NCBI GenBank assembly: GCA_037367355.1
Contig: CM074703.1
Span: 682,001 to 746,000 of the forward strand
Length of the DNA stretch: 64,000 bases
Source: Neoscytalidium dimidiatum
Lineage: Eukaryota > Ascomycota > Dothideomycetes > Botryosphaeriales > Botryosphaeriaceae
Reading direction: 5' to 3'
Shown: positions 1 through 11,136 of the stretch, in pieces
Position numbering within the stretch: the first letter of the stretch is position 1
How the letters are laid out: each line of letters starts with the position of its first letter
The notes under the pieces: generated by a model
The model's database searches: none
What the model was told of the DNA's origin: nothing
Seen by the model: the letters and a program-made list of their open reading frames with translations, nothing else
Made by a program: the position numbers and the translations under genes

Positions 1-1307
1 GGCTTCGCGGCGCGGAGATAGTGCGCGCGGGACGCGAGAGCGGAGGGTCTGCGGCGGGAGATGCAGGGCTGGGGCGGGCGACGAGGTTGAGCAAGCAGGG
101 GGCTGTCAGCTCGCAGGCGTGGTGAGCGCGTGGTAGGAATAGCTTCGGGGGCGCTCAACAGGGAGAGGTCGTCGGTGATAGATGAGAGGCAGGCGGGCAG
201 CCCGTCGAGGTCGGCCACAGGAGGAGCAGTGGCCACCTTTTCCGCCGCGCGCACGGGCACGGGCCCAGCATTTCTGCGGCAGTCCACGCGGCTCAAGGGC
301 CCTGCGCTGCTGCCCGCTAGTACACTGCTTCTATGGCTGCTCCCTTGCGCTGTGCGCGCCTCGACCTCGTGCAACCGTCGCCGGAGAGGCAGGCGCTGCA
401 GCGCTCAAGCAGATCTCCAGCTGCAAACAGCAGGCGCACGCAGGATCGTCGCCCAGGCTGAGTCGTGGGCGAGGCTGGGGTCCGATGCGCAGCGCATCGG
501 CAGCAGCAGCAGCAGTTCGGCGGCGGGCGCAGCGTCGCGACAGAGAACAGAGCCTACCGAGCCTGGCCTAGACAGGGCTTCCCCACGCTGAAACGAAGGC
601 CCGAGGGCGGCAGCTACGGAAGGCTAGCCCGTCGGTGGCCGCTGTGCCGCTGTGCCGCTATGCCGCCGCCAGCGGGTAATCCTCCAGAGAGCCGGTAGGG
701 CTGCGCCGCGGATGGGCAGCACCTGGGCAAGCTCAGCGGGCGCCAGCTGACTGCAGCGGGTGCTCTGCGCCCGCCGTCTGCGCAGCCTTCTGTGATTCGC
801 GCAGCACGGCGGGGGGCAGGCACACCAAGCCGCGCTTTCGGGCTCGTCCCCACGCCGGTCCTGCGTGACGCACGCTTGCCTGAGTGTCGATCAGGAACGG
901 CGAATGAGCTCTTGACAACGCTGAGTGAGCCAACGTTGCTCTTGTCCAGCATCAGCGTGATGACGGCACCTGACCGACAAACTCGTTGCCTGCTGCCCGT
1001 CTGCGGCTGATGTCTCCCGGTGCCGCAAGCCTGGGACTGGCCTGCGAGTCGTGTGACGTAGGCCCCGAACCTCCAGCTTCCATCGTGATCCAAGCTATGG
1101 CGCCTTCCGCTGTCTTCTCTCCTGGCTTCCCTGGCCCTCCGCCGCCCTCGCGCCCACGCCTGTGCTATCCTTTCTCCGTCACCTCTCCCCTTTACGGCTC
1201 CACTTCCACAGAGACCCTGTCCTGGCCTGGCCAGTGACCGCTCCTGCCACCCTCCCGTCCCACAAACCCGACAACACGAGGGGTCCGTCCGCGACTCATC
1301 CCTCACC
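1..1307. other. upstream region of transporter A, no gene recognised
   Basis: This stretch is GC-rich. Several overlapping open frames run through it on both strands, but none resembles a known family or has a convincing splice structure. It probably holds the promoter and 5' untranslated region of the sucrose transporter that starts at 1308. Confidence 0.5.
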
Positions 1308-3427
1308 ATGTCCGCTGCGAGGCCCTCGTCCTCGTCCAGCCCACCCTCCCGTCCGAGCTCCTCTGACCACCAAATAAACACCGCCGCCGCCGCGCCGCTC
1401 CCCAAAATCGTCTCCTTTGGCCGTCCTTCGACAAGTAGCCCCAGAGCAAGCCAGACCCGCGACCAGATGAACGAGACCTCGCCGCTTCTGTCTGCCCGCG
1501 CCTCGGAGGAAGGGGAGAATGGTTTGAAAGCAGTCACCTCCCCAATCAGTGACGATGATTGGGATGCTGAAGCTGGAGAAGAGACAAAGAGCAGCTGGTA
1601 CCTGCTGTTACTGACATTGGGTGGCGGAGGGTAAGTCGGCCTTCTTGTGTCCGAAACCTGCAATACGGCAATGCGTCTGATGCTAGGCTCGTCTGCAGTC
1701 TTCAGATAGCATGGTCGGTCGAGTTGTCTTACGGTTCTGTAAGTACCCGCGCCGATCCTCTCACCCCACGTCTCCACGGCCCCACTGACTGGTTGCCCTC
1801 CAGCCGTACCTGTTATCCCTCGGCCTAAGCAAATCCCTACTAGCTCTCGTCTGGATCGCCGGCCCTCTATCGGGAACACTCGTGCAGCCGTACGTTGGCC
1901 TAAAAAGCGACAACTGCAGGCTGAAATATGGTAAGAGACGGCCGTTCATCATCGGAGGCGCCGTTTCTACCATAATATCGCTGTTCTTCCTGGCTTGGGC
2001 AAAAGAGATAGTGGGCAGCTTCATGTCCATCTTCGGCGTCCCATGGGATTCACCTGCGACCAAAACCGCCACTATCCTCTTCGCCGTCGTGATGGTGTAT
2101 GTCCTAGACTTCGCCATCAATGTCAGTGAGTAATGGCCGCAGCCAGTTTATCCGTATGACATATTGACATCAAATAGTTCAAGCTGCTATCCGGGCCTTC
2201 GTCGTTGACTGCGCCCCAACTCACCAGCAGGAAGCTGCAAATGCATGGATCATGCGGACTACCGGGATAGGCAATATTCTCGGCTACCTATCCGGTTATG
2301 TGAATCTCCCGAAACTGTTCCCTTTCCTCGGGAACACGCAGATGAAGGTCCTCTGCGCAATCGCTTGCATGGCACTAGCGATTACGGTGACAATCAGTTG
2401 CGCCACTGTTTCGGAGCGTGATCCGCGCTCCGAAGGCCCACCGAAACCACAAGGCGGTCTAATAGGCTTCTTCAAGAACCTCTTCCTTTCGATTCGCAGG
2501 CTCCCACCTCAGGTATCGCGAGTATGTCAGGTCCAGCTCGCGGCTTGGATCGGATGGTTTCCTTTTCTCTTCTATACGACGACCTATATTGGCGAAATAT
2601 ACACGGATCCTTACTTCCAGGAAAACCCTCACATGACCGAGGACGAGATCAACAAGATCTGGGAGAAAGGAACTCGCATGGGAACTCTGGCGTTGTTCAT
2701 CTTCGCAATCACTACATTTCTCGCCAGTGTCTTCCTGCCTCTCATTGTAGCACCTACCTATAAGCCACCCACTCCGGAGCCCACAACGCCCCTAACCCCA
2801 ACCGGCTCCATGGCTGGCTCCGGCTACTTCAGTCTCAAGAAACAGAAATCCGGTAAGAAGAGCTGGGCGCAACACCTGAGCATCCTCGACCACCTCCAAA
2901 TCAGATCACTCACGCTCCGCCGCACCTGGCTCCTCTCGCACCTCGTCTTCGCGGCGCTCACCTGGGCGACATTCTTCGTCCGCTCCACCACCGGCGCCAC
3001 CATCATCATCGCCCTCATCGGCATCCCATGGGCCGTCACCAACTGGGCCCCCTTTGCCCTCATTTCTCAGGAAATCTCCAAACGCGACGCCATCCGCCGC
3101 GGCCTCCTCCGCGCTCCCAGCACCCGCGACGGCGCCTTGCTCGCCGCCGGCGAAGACGATGCCGCCGATCAGGCCGGCGTGGTGCTCGGTATCCACAACG
3201 TGGCAATTGCGGCCCCACAGGTCATCGCGACGCTGATGAGCAGTGCGCTGTTCAAGGCGCTGCAGAAGCCGAGGGGCACTCCGGGCGACGATAGCGTGGC
3301 ATGGGTGCTGAGATTCGGGGGCTGTTGTGCGATTGTGGCGGCGGTTTTGACAAAGAGGGTGTATGAAGAGAATCAGGATGTGCTGAAGGCGTCGGGGGCA
3401 CTGCAGCAGGATGAAGGTGAGGAGTAG
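1308..3427 (+). CDS. GPH/SUT-family sucrose (alpha-glucoside) H+ symporter A
   Basis: This is a predicted plasma-membrane sugar/proton symporter of 644 residues. Exons are 1308-1630, 1699-1738, 1804-2125 and 2178-3427. A hydrophilic N-terminal tail of about 95 residues, ending in acidic stretches, precedes twelve predicted membrane segments. Family hallmarks are GLQIAWSVE at the start of TM1, the PYLLSLGLSKSLLALVWIAG region, the basic cytosolic loop YGKRRPF, DFAIN, and QLAAWIGWFPFLFYT in the second half. In plants and in fission yeast (Sut1) this family moves sucrose or maltose; the substrate here is inferred. The third intron interrupts the codon right after DFAINV in phase 1, exactly where the second intron of the paralog at 58001-60056 lies. 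The 644 residues exceed its paralog by almost 100, mostly in the N-terminal tail and cytosolic loops. Confidence 0.9.
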
Positions 3428-4280
3428 AGGATGGATATCTGAAATGGGTATTATTGGAGGTGGAGGAGGATTGATGATGTATGAATGCATAAGCGGGATG
3501 GAGTTTGGCTTTCTCTCTCTCTTTTTTTTTTTTTCTTTTCGCCTTCTGTCTAAATTGGATTCGTTGGGATGGCTATTCTAGGCGTGGGATTGAGTGGGCG
3601 TTGCTATCTGGGTACTGGGTAAAAGACGAGCTCGCGCTCCGGATTGATTATGTATAAGAATGAGGAAAGGGAGTATGCACAAGACGGTTGGGATTGGTTA
3701 GATTGAAGAGTGGCGCCTGCTGAGGGCAAGATTGGAACTGGAGGTTGCTGAGACGAGTATCAACTTGCTGTAGGATTTCTGTTCGGATTAGCGGTGCTTC
3801 AACATTTCGGACAGGTGAGAGTTCCGGACGTAGTCTTCAATTCAGCCGGTTGGGAGGAAGCCTGGGCCAACCAGACTCAAGTAACACTCCGTCTAATTCT
3901 GACTAAGCTAGATGGCTGTATACCTAGAGAGTTCTTCATGTGAAAGCCGTTCATGCGGGTAAACCTTCTATTACCTTGTTATGATTGGCTTTTTATCTTC
4001 GGGCGATCAAACTTCCCGGCAAGGCAAAAGCTTTGGCAATTTACTCTGTTACAAATCACTTCTTCGATGACAAGTTAAGAACCCGTCCATCAAAAAATTT
4101 ATATAGAAGCGACCAACCTCAAAAACGCCAAACGAGTCAGGTAGCAAGGTTCAAGATAGAAACATTCTGATACCCCCGCAGGAAATTTGTGCTTCACTCT
4201 GCTCCATTTTGAGTTCATTCAATTTCCCATGAGATTCCCACACACACACTCACTCACCAAGTCTGCTCTTTAGGCTTCGT
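3428..4280. other. intergenic, convergent 3' ends
   Basis: This is the region between the converging 3' ends of transporter A and the flavin monooxygenase. A CT/T-rich run lies near 3512-3540. No gene or structured element was recognised. Confidence 0.6.
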
Positions 4281-6607
4281 TCACTTTGACTTAGGGGTGC
4301 TACGATACGCTGGCGGCAGAATGCCTTCCAGCGCTGCCTTAATCTGCAGCGCCAGCGTGCGCGAGTGCCACCGGTGTTGCTGCGTATACCCGCCCATGAT
4401 CCAATAATTCTCCATCCGCAAGTGGCGCTTCCACATACCACGAATCTCGCCCTCCGCATCGACACCCCATGTAGCATCAAGACGAGCAGCAATCTCGCGA
4501 GGACCCAGAAAGCGTTCATCGTCTCCAACAATCCCATCCTCGTCACCATTCGCACTCCCCAATATCTCCGCCGCCGTCTCCCTCGCATTCCTGTCCGCAA
4601 ACCCGGTACACCACACCACCGCATCCGCGTCCACCTCGCTCCCATCCGCAAACCTCAGGCCCGTCTCCGTAAACGCCACCGGCTCCGTTCCAGCCTGCAC
4701 CGCCGCCTTCCCCTCCGCCAGCAACGCCGTACCGCCCACGTCGACGTAGTGCCCGCCGGCCCGCTCGATCAGGTTGTGCATCAGCGCGCACCGGCCGTCG
4801 CGGCTGTCCAGCACGGGGAACCCGGCCGCGACGAGCGGCGCGTAGCGCTCGGGCTCGCCTGCCGCGAACGCCGCGAACGGGTCGCGCGCCAGCCGGCCGT
4901 CGGCGGCGGCGGGCAGCGTCAGGAAGAGCGCGTCGGCGGCGCCGACGCTGCCCAGCGCGTCGTATGCGCCCGGGCTGCGCGGGTGGCAGACGTAGGTGGG
5001 CGAGCGGACGGCCATGGTGGCGCGCAGGCCGGCGGCGTGGCTGTCCTCGAGGATGTCGAAGGCGGTGTTGGCGGAGCCGATGATGAGGACGGTCTGCGCG
5101 GAGGCGGGGGATTAGTGGGCGTGGCTTTAATGGGGGTTTGCGGATGTTGGTGAAGGCTTGTTGGGTGGTTGGCTTACTTTGACGCCGTTTTCGACTAATT
5201 GCTGGGCGTTTTTGTATTGTGCGGAGTGGATGCTGGTGCCCTTGTATAGGTGGCTATCTGCTACCGGTGGGAGGTAGGGTTTCTGCGAGGTGCTTGGATA
5301 TGGCTGTGCGTTGGCCCCCGGGTGTTTGGAATTTGACAATCCACCGCTTGGCTGACTGATCATACAGAGTCGACTGGACCTTGGCCGAGGTGATGACGTT
5401 GAGGTCAAAGGCAGCTACGTATCGCCGTAAATGTTCGGCCAGGTCATCACGGGAGAGAAGGTGCGGTGTTTGGAGCTCCTTGTCGCAGCCTGGTGGCAAA
5501 AATTTGGTTCAGTAATCATTGATCGAATCTTGCAAAATGATTTCTTCATGAGGAGGGAATGAGATGAATGAGTAGATGCGGAGGTTCTCGCTTACACCTG
5601 TAGGGCAGCTCGCAGAATGATGTCGGGACGTGAAAGCGCATGCAATCATAGCGGAGAGCCCAGTTGTCGCCAACCCGAGGATTTCGCTCTGCTACGACGC
5701 TGTCGACGCCCAGAGCCTTGAGGCGGGCAGCAAGGGCAACCGCCCTACATGGAGAAATGGATGTCAGCCAAGGTCGTCTTGGGATATATGAAAGTTCTGT
5801 TCCGGCCTTATCTTACGCATTTCCGCCTCCAATCATGAAGACGTCCGTGTAAAACTTGTCCGCGTTATCCAGCTGTCTACCGGGCGCCCGAAGCAAAGAT
5901 TCGTTCTCTGATTGCACATCTAAGCTCTCCAATCCAGTGTCCATGATCCAAATCTTCCAGCTGATGGTCTCAACGCCGTCTTCGAGCACGCGTCTAACAG
6001 GCAGGAGCAGAATCCTGCCGCTACACGTGGCTGCTGGTGACCCAGTTTTGAAGGCAAGCCCACAATCAATGAATTGCTGTAAACAAAATCATTTGTCAGC
6101 CGCATCTCTATCCTGGGCCCCCCTTCCGAAATTTCAGGTCACAGGCTCACAAGAGTGGGCGTGGCCGGTATGAATTGGGCTGTGCCCTCAATTCTGATGC
6201 TTCCAGTGATGTATCGAAGCGCCGCAGTCTCTAAGAGACTCGCAGCAATCACGCCCCGAGTTGTGAAGGTGCGTAGATGGTAGGTGAGTGCAAGCTGGTC
6301 CTTCCAGTATGCCTGCTTAGCGTAAAAGCACTTCTCCAGCGCCTGAAGGTCGTTGGCGGCCAGAGCGGCATTTAGCTTGTCCAGCACGACAAGAGTCTGT
6401 TTGCTTGGCTCTTCACCAGTCATGGCATTTGCATCCACAGTCCCCAGAGCAATGACAGGGAGAGGCTGTTCGTCCAGCATATTACGCAGGTCAGCCCGTG
6501 GGGGGTATTCACCATGTGACAATAGCGTATCGCGATCTATATCTTTACGTCAGTTTTCGGGGAAAATTCTAGGTCCGGTACCAGATTGTCGGCTTACTGG
6601 CAGTCAT
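4281..6607 (-). pseudogene. flavin-containing monooxygenase with SnoaL-like N-terminus, frame broken
   Basis: This locus matches fungal FAD/NADPH class B flavin monooxygenases that carry a SnoaL-like N-terminal domain. Exons are 6607-6598, 6536-6151, 6076-5817, 5744-5596, 5489-5178 and 5093-4281. The start ATG sits in a 10-base first exon. The FAD Rossmann motif reads MIGGGNAAVALAARL and is followed by GDNWALRYD. A second, NADPH-type Rossmann motif, LIIGSANTAFD, lies at the start of exon 6. Within exon 5 the frame ending in TAISKHL (about 5297) runs into a stop, and the protein resumes one frame over at QKPYLPPVADSHLYKG (about 5285). The summed exons leave a remainder of one base. Relatives usually have about eight residues here, including an ATG-type motif, so a 23-base deletion fits. 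An assembly error is the alternative. Confidence 0.75.
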
Positions 6608-7215
6608 TTTGATGTCGATAGCGCAGATGTGTCCTTCACGGCGGAACAAGGTGGGGACGAACCTCTATCGTAAGATCAACTAAAAGTTACGGGAACCGGG
6701 GCATAAATACAGCACAGCAGTGCCGAGGTCGGCATAGGAAATCTTCTGGAATGGGCCTCTGCACGCGCGTCCCGCAAGTGACTGGCGGGTGCAGAAATTG
6801 GTAAAGAAACGAGCATCCAGGGTCTAAGCGGGAACATCAAACGCAACCGAGTGGATATTCTCGAGTCGCGTTCAAGCTGTTGTCACATCAAGCAAATGTG
6901 CGCCTATGGACTCGAGATAGCCATCTGGATGTCAACGAAAAGAAGAAAAACATAATAGACCATTACTGAAATCCACGCGACCAACGTTGAAACTTCCAAG
7001 AGTCTCTGTCTCGATTCTATACGCAATGATTCAAATATCCTGTCGACGACAGTACGTGCCCAAACGCCTCCGCAAGAAAGCGTTTCTGACTTTTCCCGTC
7101 CACCTCTGACCTGTACAGCATACAGTTCCTACTCCGTCATCACCCCATACCTCTACTCTCCATCTCCATTTCTTCGCCTCCTCACACTTGTTTGGGAACC
7201 ACAGCCCTCCTCGAC
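6608..7215. other. intergenic, FMO promoter and ATPase 3' region
   Basis: These 608 bases lie between the start of the FMO and the stop of the P5B ATPase, both on the minus strand. The stretch is moderately AT-rich. No further gene or structured RNA was recognised. Confidence 0.6.
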
Positions 7216-10200
7216 TTACAAAGCCATTCCTTCTGCAATAATCTTATACTCCTTCCTTTTCTTCTTCTTGCCCGGCCGCAGCCTTTCCCTCAGCTTCCCA
7301 ATCCACCTCGCAAAGCCCAGGAACACGTACTTCTCGCACAACCACGCGACTATGAAGCCGCCGACCCCCAAAACGAGCAAGAAGGCCTTGAACCCGCGTC
7401 CCAGAGGCGTCAACTCCATCAAATCGTACAACCACTTCGCCTGGCCCACATACCTTACCTGCTCATGCACCGCGATCTTCGACTGCGGGTCGGGCACAAC
7501 GAAGAGCAGCATGTACGTGCTGACCACGAGCGCAAAAGTAACGGCAAAAACGAACGGCGCATTGCTTAGCATGGGGCGACGGAACGGCTTCCCGATCGAG
7601 AGGACGATGGCCGAGAGGATGTACTGGTAACAGCTGAGCAGGAAAAGCGCCGTGTTCTCGCTGTTCTTGCTATTGCTGTGGTTCTTGTCCAAGATAGGCG
7701 GCTGGAACCACGGCTGCTGGCGCACTGCCTGGAACGCGACGGCCTGGAAGAGGACGCAAAGGACGATCTGACCGAGCAGGGGCGTGAGCACCTTCCGCGA
7801 GACAAGCGATGCCGTGGGACGTTTGCGGGACAGGATGGGATACGCACCCGTCCAGCCCATGAAGATGGCGATGGGCAGGATGAGCAGGAGATCGATGTAC
7901 AGGAACTGAAAGTCGCCGAGGTTGGATGCTGACGCGTAGAGGAACGATACTGACGTGAACTGTATTGCGGAGTAGAGCGACATGTACTTGAAGCAGCTGA
8001 AGCTGGTCACTAGTGCAGCGCGGCCCTCGCGGATAACCTCTGGCACGCAGGAGATGTCAAAGACGCGCGATGTGAAGGGCGCCGCGACTGAAGCCTCCGC
8101 TTCGGACAGGGAGATACCCACGTCGGCTGCTTTGAGCGCGCCGCAGTCGTTCGCGCCGTCACCGCAGAAGCCACAACAATAGTCGATGCTCTGAAGCTTT
8201 TCGACCAACTCGTGTTTCTCGTCGGGGGACATGCGGGCGAAGACTTGGCCTACAACGAGCATTTCCCGAAGCACTTTCTCCGAGGCATAGTCGATGATCC
8301 AGCGGAATACATCGCCACTGACAGCGACAGAATAGTTGCGGATATTTGAGATATCGTAGGGAAGTGAAGCGTCCTCTTCGGCTGGTGGAGGCAGTGGCTT
8401 CAGTGTGTTTTCGTCCAGTTTGAAGGCAGGATTATCGATGCTTTCCCAAGACAAGCGAGCAAGAGGTGTTCGTGCATCACCCTCTATGAAGTGCGGGACG
8501 AAGCAATGCGCTGTTTTATCAATCAGGTTGCACTCCCTAGCAACACTGATGGCCGTGAGAATATTGTCACCGGTGCACATGACCTTGCGAATACCTGCTT
8601 GAGCAAGTTCGTCAATGATACCAGTTGTCGTCGGTTTGAGCTTGTTCTCGAAGATGATGAAACCGACGAAGTCAAGATTAGACTCCGCCTCCTCACGCTT
8701 CATCTTTTGCACTTTGACCCAACTGAGCTTGGGAATCTTCTTCGTTGCGCAAGCAATGACACGGAAACCACGATGCGTGTAGTAGCTGAGAAGTTCCTCA
8801 TAATCGGGAGGAAAGCTCTCCGGTCGGCATATGTCCTTCATACACTCAGGTGCTCCCTTGACATATATGTGCCCTTCGCGATCACCAAATTGCCGAACTA
8901 CTACACTGGCTCTGCGTAACTGCGAGACGAACTCATAAGCTTTGATGACACCAAGCTCAATCGGCTTCTTGCTCGGACTGTCGTCATCAACGTTGTATTC
9001 CTGACCTGGTGGCGGCCGAGCAACGGAAGGGGAGATGCTCAAGCTTTCCTCCTCGTTGTCGCCGCCGCCTCCACTTTGTTCCCCTTCCTCATACTGCCAA
9101 CTTGTAAAGTCAAACATCTTGACATCCAGAGGGTCTCCAACAAGTTCATTGTCAACAGAGCGGAGCGAGTGACATGTAGCCATGGTGTACAAAAGTGACC
9201 TGTGATTCTTGTAGTCCACGTTTGGGTCTCTTTCCGAACGGTTCGGTAGAACGGATCCGCAGTCAGTAAGTATGTCACTGAAATTGTTGGCTGGTTGTTG
9301 CACAACCCTCAATCCCAGTACATCCAGGCCTTCTTCGGTAAGGGTGCCAGTTTTGTCGAAACAGACAACGTCCAGCTTGCCACCAACGTTGACTCTCTGC
9401 GGACTAATGCAGTATATTTGCTTTTTCTTGAGCCGATTGAGCGCAAAGTTAGTGCCAATCGTCAAGGTTGCCGGCAGCGCTGGTGGAACCACGATGGTGA
9501 TCAGATCCAATGCTCGAACGACGATAAGATGCCAAGCAAGTCCCAGACGCACGAAATTGACGAAAGAGACGATGAAGCCGACGCCAGCGATCATTGCCAT
9601 AACCGAGATATACCTGAAAGAATCCCGGTAGAACTTGAAACCGGAGGGCTTGGGAAATAGCATTGACCGAACAAGTGCTCCCTTAGTCGTGTTGAAACCA
9701 GTCCGTACGACCAAGGCAATAGCTGCAGCTTCATCATCTTTGTCGTCCTGTGGTCTTCTTGCCCGGATGATCTTAGTGCCGCAGAATAAGAAGTGTCTTG
9801 CCACCTCCGGGTGGACCGATGAGGCTCCAAGGCTCAAATATTCCAAAGCCTCGTCTGTGGTAGGGACTTTGGACACGGGGACCGACTCTCCAGTAAGCAT
9901 ACTTTCGTTGACAATGCAATCGCCAGAGAGCAGCAAGCTATCGCATGGGAGCTGGGAAAGGTTTGGATCGGTGACTTCGTAGATATCTCCGGGGACTAGT
10001 TCGCTGGACTCGACATAGCGCCAAAAACCGTTCCTGAGAACACGAACATCACATTCAAACCTGGAAACTTCCCTTAGCCGGCGCATGGTCGCCTTAGTCT
10101 CAATCAAAGTCGTCGTAATGCTGACCACGGAAATGACGAAGATACAAGCAGCGTAGTAATAGTATTCGTCGAGGGACCAAAGGATCAAACTTGCGATCTG

Positions 10201-11136
10201 GAAGACGTAGAAAGGATGGAAAGCTTCATCAACCAAAAGTTGGGATGTAGTCTTCTCCTCGATATCAATCAGATTCTTGCCGAAAACCAGTTCGCGGTAG
10301 CCCTTCTCTTCGTTATCAAGTCCATCGCGAATCGACCTCACATCGGTCCATGCAGGATCCTTCCAGGTATTTCCAAGGACGAACTTGTCTCTGACCGGAT
10401 GATAGCAGAACCGAATATAACGATAGTCCAGTGTGCGCAACTCCTTGATGACTGGATCATCATCTTCGTCGTAATCCCGGTATCCGCCCTTTTCGACCAC
10501 ACCGAAGACCGAAGATAACGTTTGGCCGTACGTTTGCTTTCCGATGTTCTGCACTGCCATCTCTCCCCACTGGTTCTCGATGACTACCCAGTCACACTCC
10601 CGCAATGGCGTAGCCTTTCCAACAATCTTGATACGCCATCCTGGAAGCCACCGAAAGAGGAGATATCCAAGTCCACCGGTCAGGACACAGAGCAGCAGGT
10701 ATAAACTGAAACCCAGCACAGACGTCTGGAAGCCCGCAACCACAATAGTCAAGTCCTCGGTGGCAATATAAATCTTCTGTACGCTCCTCCCGCCCTTCCA
10801 ATGTCCGGACGCCTGAGTGCTGGAACTGGAACCACGGCGCAGTAGCGGTGCGCTATCCGAGCCTCTAGACCTGGTCGACCGCACCGAATACGTAGAAGAT
10901 TTCCGTCGCCCATTCGTGCGGCGGTCACCAGCCTCTAAATCCTCATCTTCTTCTGCGTATCCGTTCGTGTCTTCGAATTCCGCTTCCTCCTCTGCGATAG
11001 CCTCCTCTTCAAGTGTGTCGATTGATTCCCTCTCTTCGTCATAGAACGTGAAACTCGTAACGCTAGCAGTCGAGTCTGCACGGGAGCGCTGGCGATGGGC
11101 AAAACCGGTGACGCTTGTCGGTACGCTTTCTGACAT
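7216..11136 (-). CDS. P5B-type P-type ATPase (Ypk9/ATP13A2-like), vacuolar
   Basis: This is a single-exon gene for 1306 residues, the normal size for fungal P5B ATPases. These proteins sit in the vacuolar or lysosomal membrane; animal ATP13A2 exports polyamines and yeast Ypk9 confers heavy-metal tolerance. The N-terminal 110 residues are Ser/Thr-rich and acidic, ending in a cytosolic tail typical of the family. The P5B signature PPALP lies at about residues 551-555. The phosphorylated Asp in DKTGTLT is residue 594, and GDGAND, the Mg-binding hinge motif, is at about 992-997. The actuator-domain motif reads MLTGESVPVSK. Hydrophobic segments cluster before the actuator domain, around PPALP and in the last 250 residues. 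The start at 11136 is the first ATG of the frame. The transported substrate cannot be read from the sequence. Confidence 0.95.
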   Translation of the reverse strand: MSESVPTSVTGFAHRQRSRADSTASVTSFTFYDEERESIDTLEEEAIAEEEAEFEDTNGYAEEDEDLEAGDRRTNGRRKSSTYSVRSTRSRGSDSAPLLRRGSSSSTQASGHWKGGRSVQKIYIATEDLTIVVAGFQTSVLGFSLYLLLCVLTGGLGYLLFRWLPGWRIKIVGKATPLRECDWVVIENQWGEMAVQNIGKQTYGQTLSSVFGVVEKGGYRDYDEDDDPVIKELRTLDYRYIRFCYHPVRDKFVLGNTWKDPAWTDVRSIRDGLDNEEKGYRELVFGKNLIDIEEKTTSQLLVDEAFHPFYVFQIASLILWSLDEYYYYAACIFVISVVSITTTLIETKATMRRLREVSRFECDVRVLRNGFWRYVESSELVPGDIYEVTDPNLSQLPCDSLLLSGDCIVNESMLTGESVPVSKVPTTDEALEYLSLGASSVHPEVARHFLFCGTKIIRARRPQDDKDDEAAAIALVVRTGFNTTKGALVRSMLFPKPSGFKFYRDSFRYISVMAMIAGVGFIVSFVNFVRLGLAWHLIVVRALDLITIVVPPALPATLTIGTNFALNRLKKKQIYCISPQRVNVGGKLDVVCFDKTGTLTEEGLDVLGLRVVQQPANNFSDILTDCGSVLPNRSERDPNVDYKNHRSLLYTMATCHSLRSVDNELVGDPLDVKMFDFTSWQYEEGEQSGGGGDNEEESLSISPSVARPPPGQEYNVDDDSPSKKPIELGVIKAYEFVSQLRRASVVVRQFGDREGHIYVKGAPECMKDICRPESFPPDYEELLSYYTHRGFRVIACATKKIPKLSWVKVQKMKREEAESNLDFVGFIIFENKLKPTTTGIIDELAQAGIRKVMCTGDNILTAISVARECNLIDKTAHCFVPHFIEGDARTPLARLSWESIDNPAFKLDENTLKPLPPPAEEDASLPYDISNIRNYSVAVSGDVFRWIIDYASEKVLREMLVVGQVFARMSPDEKHELVEKLQSIDYCCGFCGDGANDCGALKAADVGISLSEAEASVAAPFTSRVFDISCVPEVIREGRAALVTSFSCFKYMSLYSAIQFTSVSFLYASASNLGDFQFLYIDLLLILPIAIFMGWTGAYPILSRKRPTASLVSRKVLTPLLGQIVLCVLFQAVAFQAVRQQPWFQPPILDKNHSNSKNSENTALFLLSCYQYILSAIVLSIGKPFRRPMLSNAPFVFAVTFALVVSTYMLLFVVPDPQSKIAVHEQVRYVGQAKWLYDLMELTPLGRGFKAFLLVLGVGGFIVAWLCEKYVFLGFARWIGKLRERLRPGKKKKRKEYKIIAEGMAL

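Noticed and set aside
614..1879. 421-codon open frame on the minus strand overlapping the start of transporter A
   Set aside because: It lies antisense to coding exons 1-3 of the transporter, is Arg/Gly/Ser-rich, and has no recognisable domain; it is a by-product of GC-rich coding sequence.
5290..5370. An intron inside FMO exon 5 that could repair the frame
   Set aside because: A GT-AG pair exists (GTATGA to CACAG) but would remove the conserved KRWIVKFQTP segment, so a deletion fits better.
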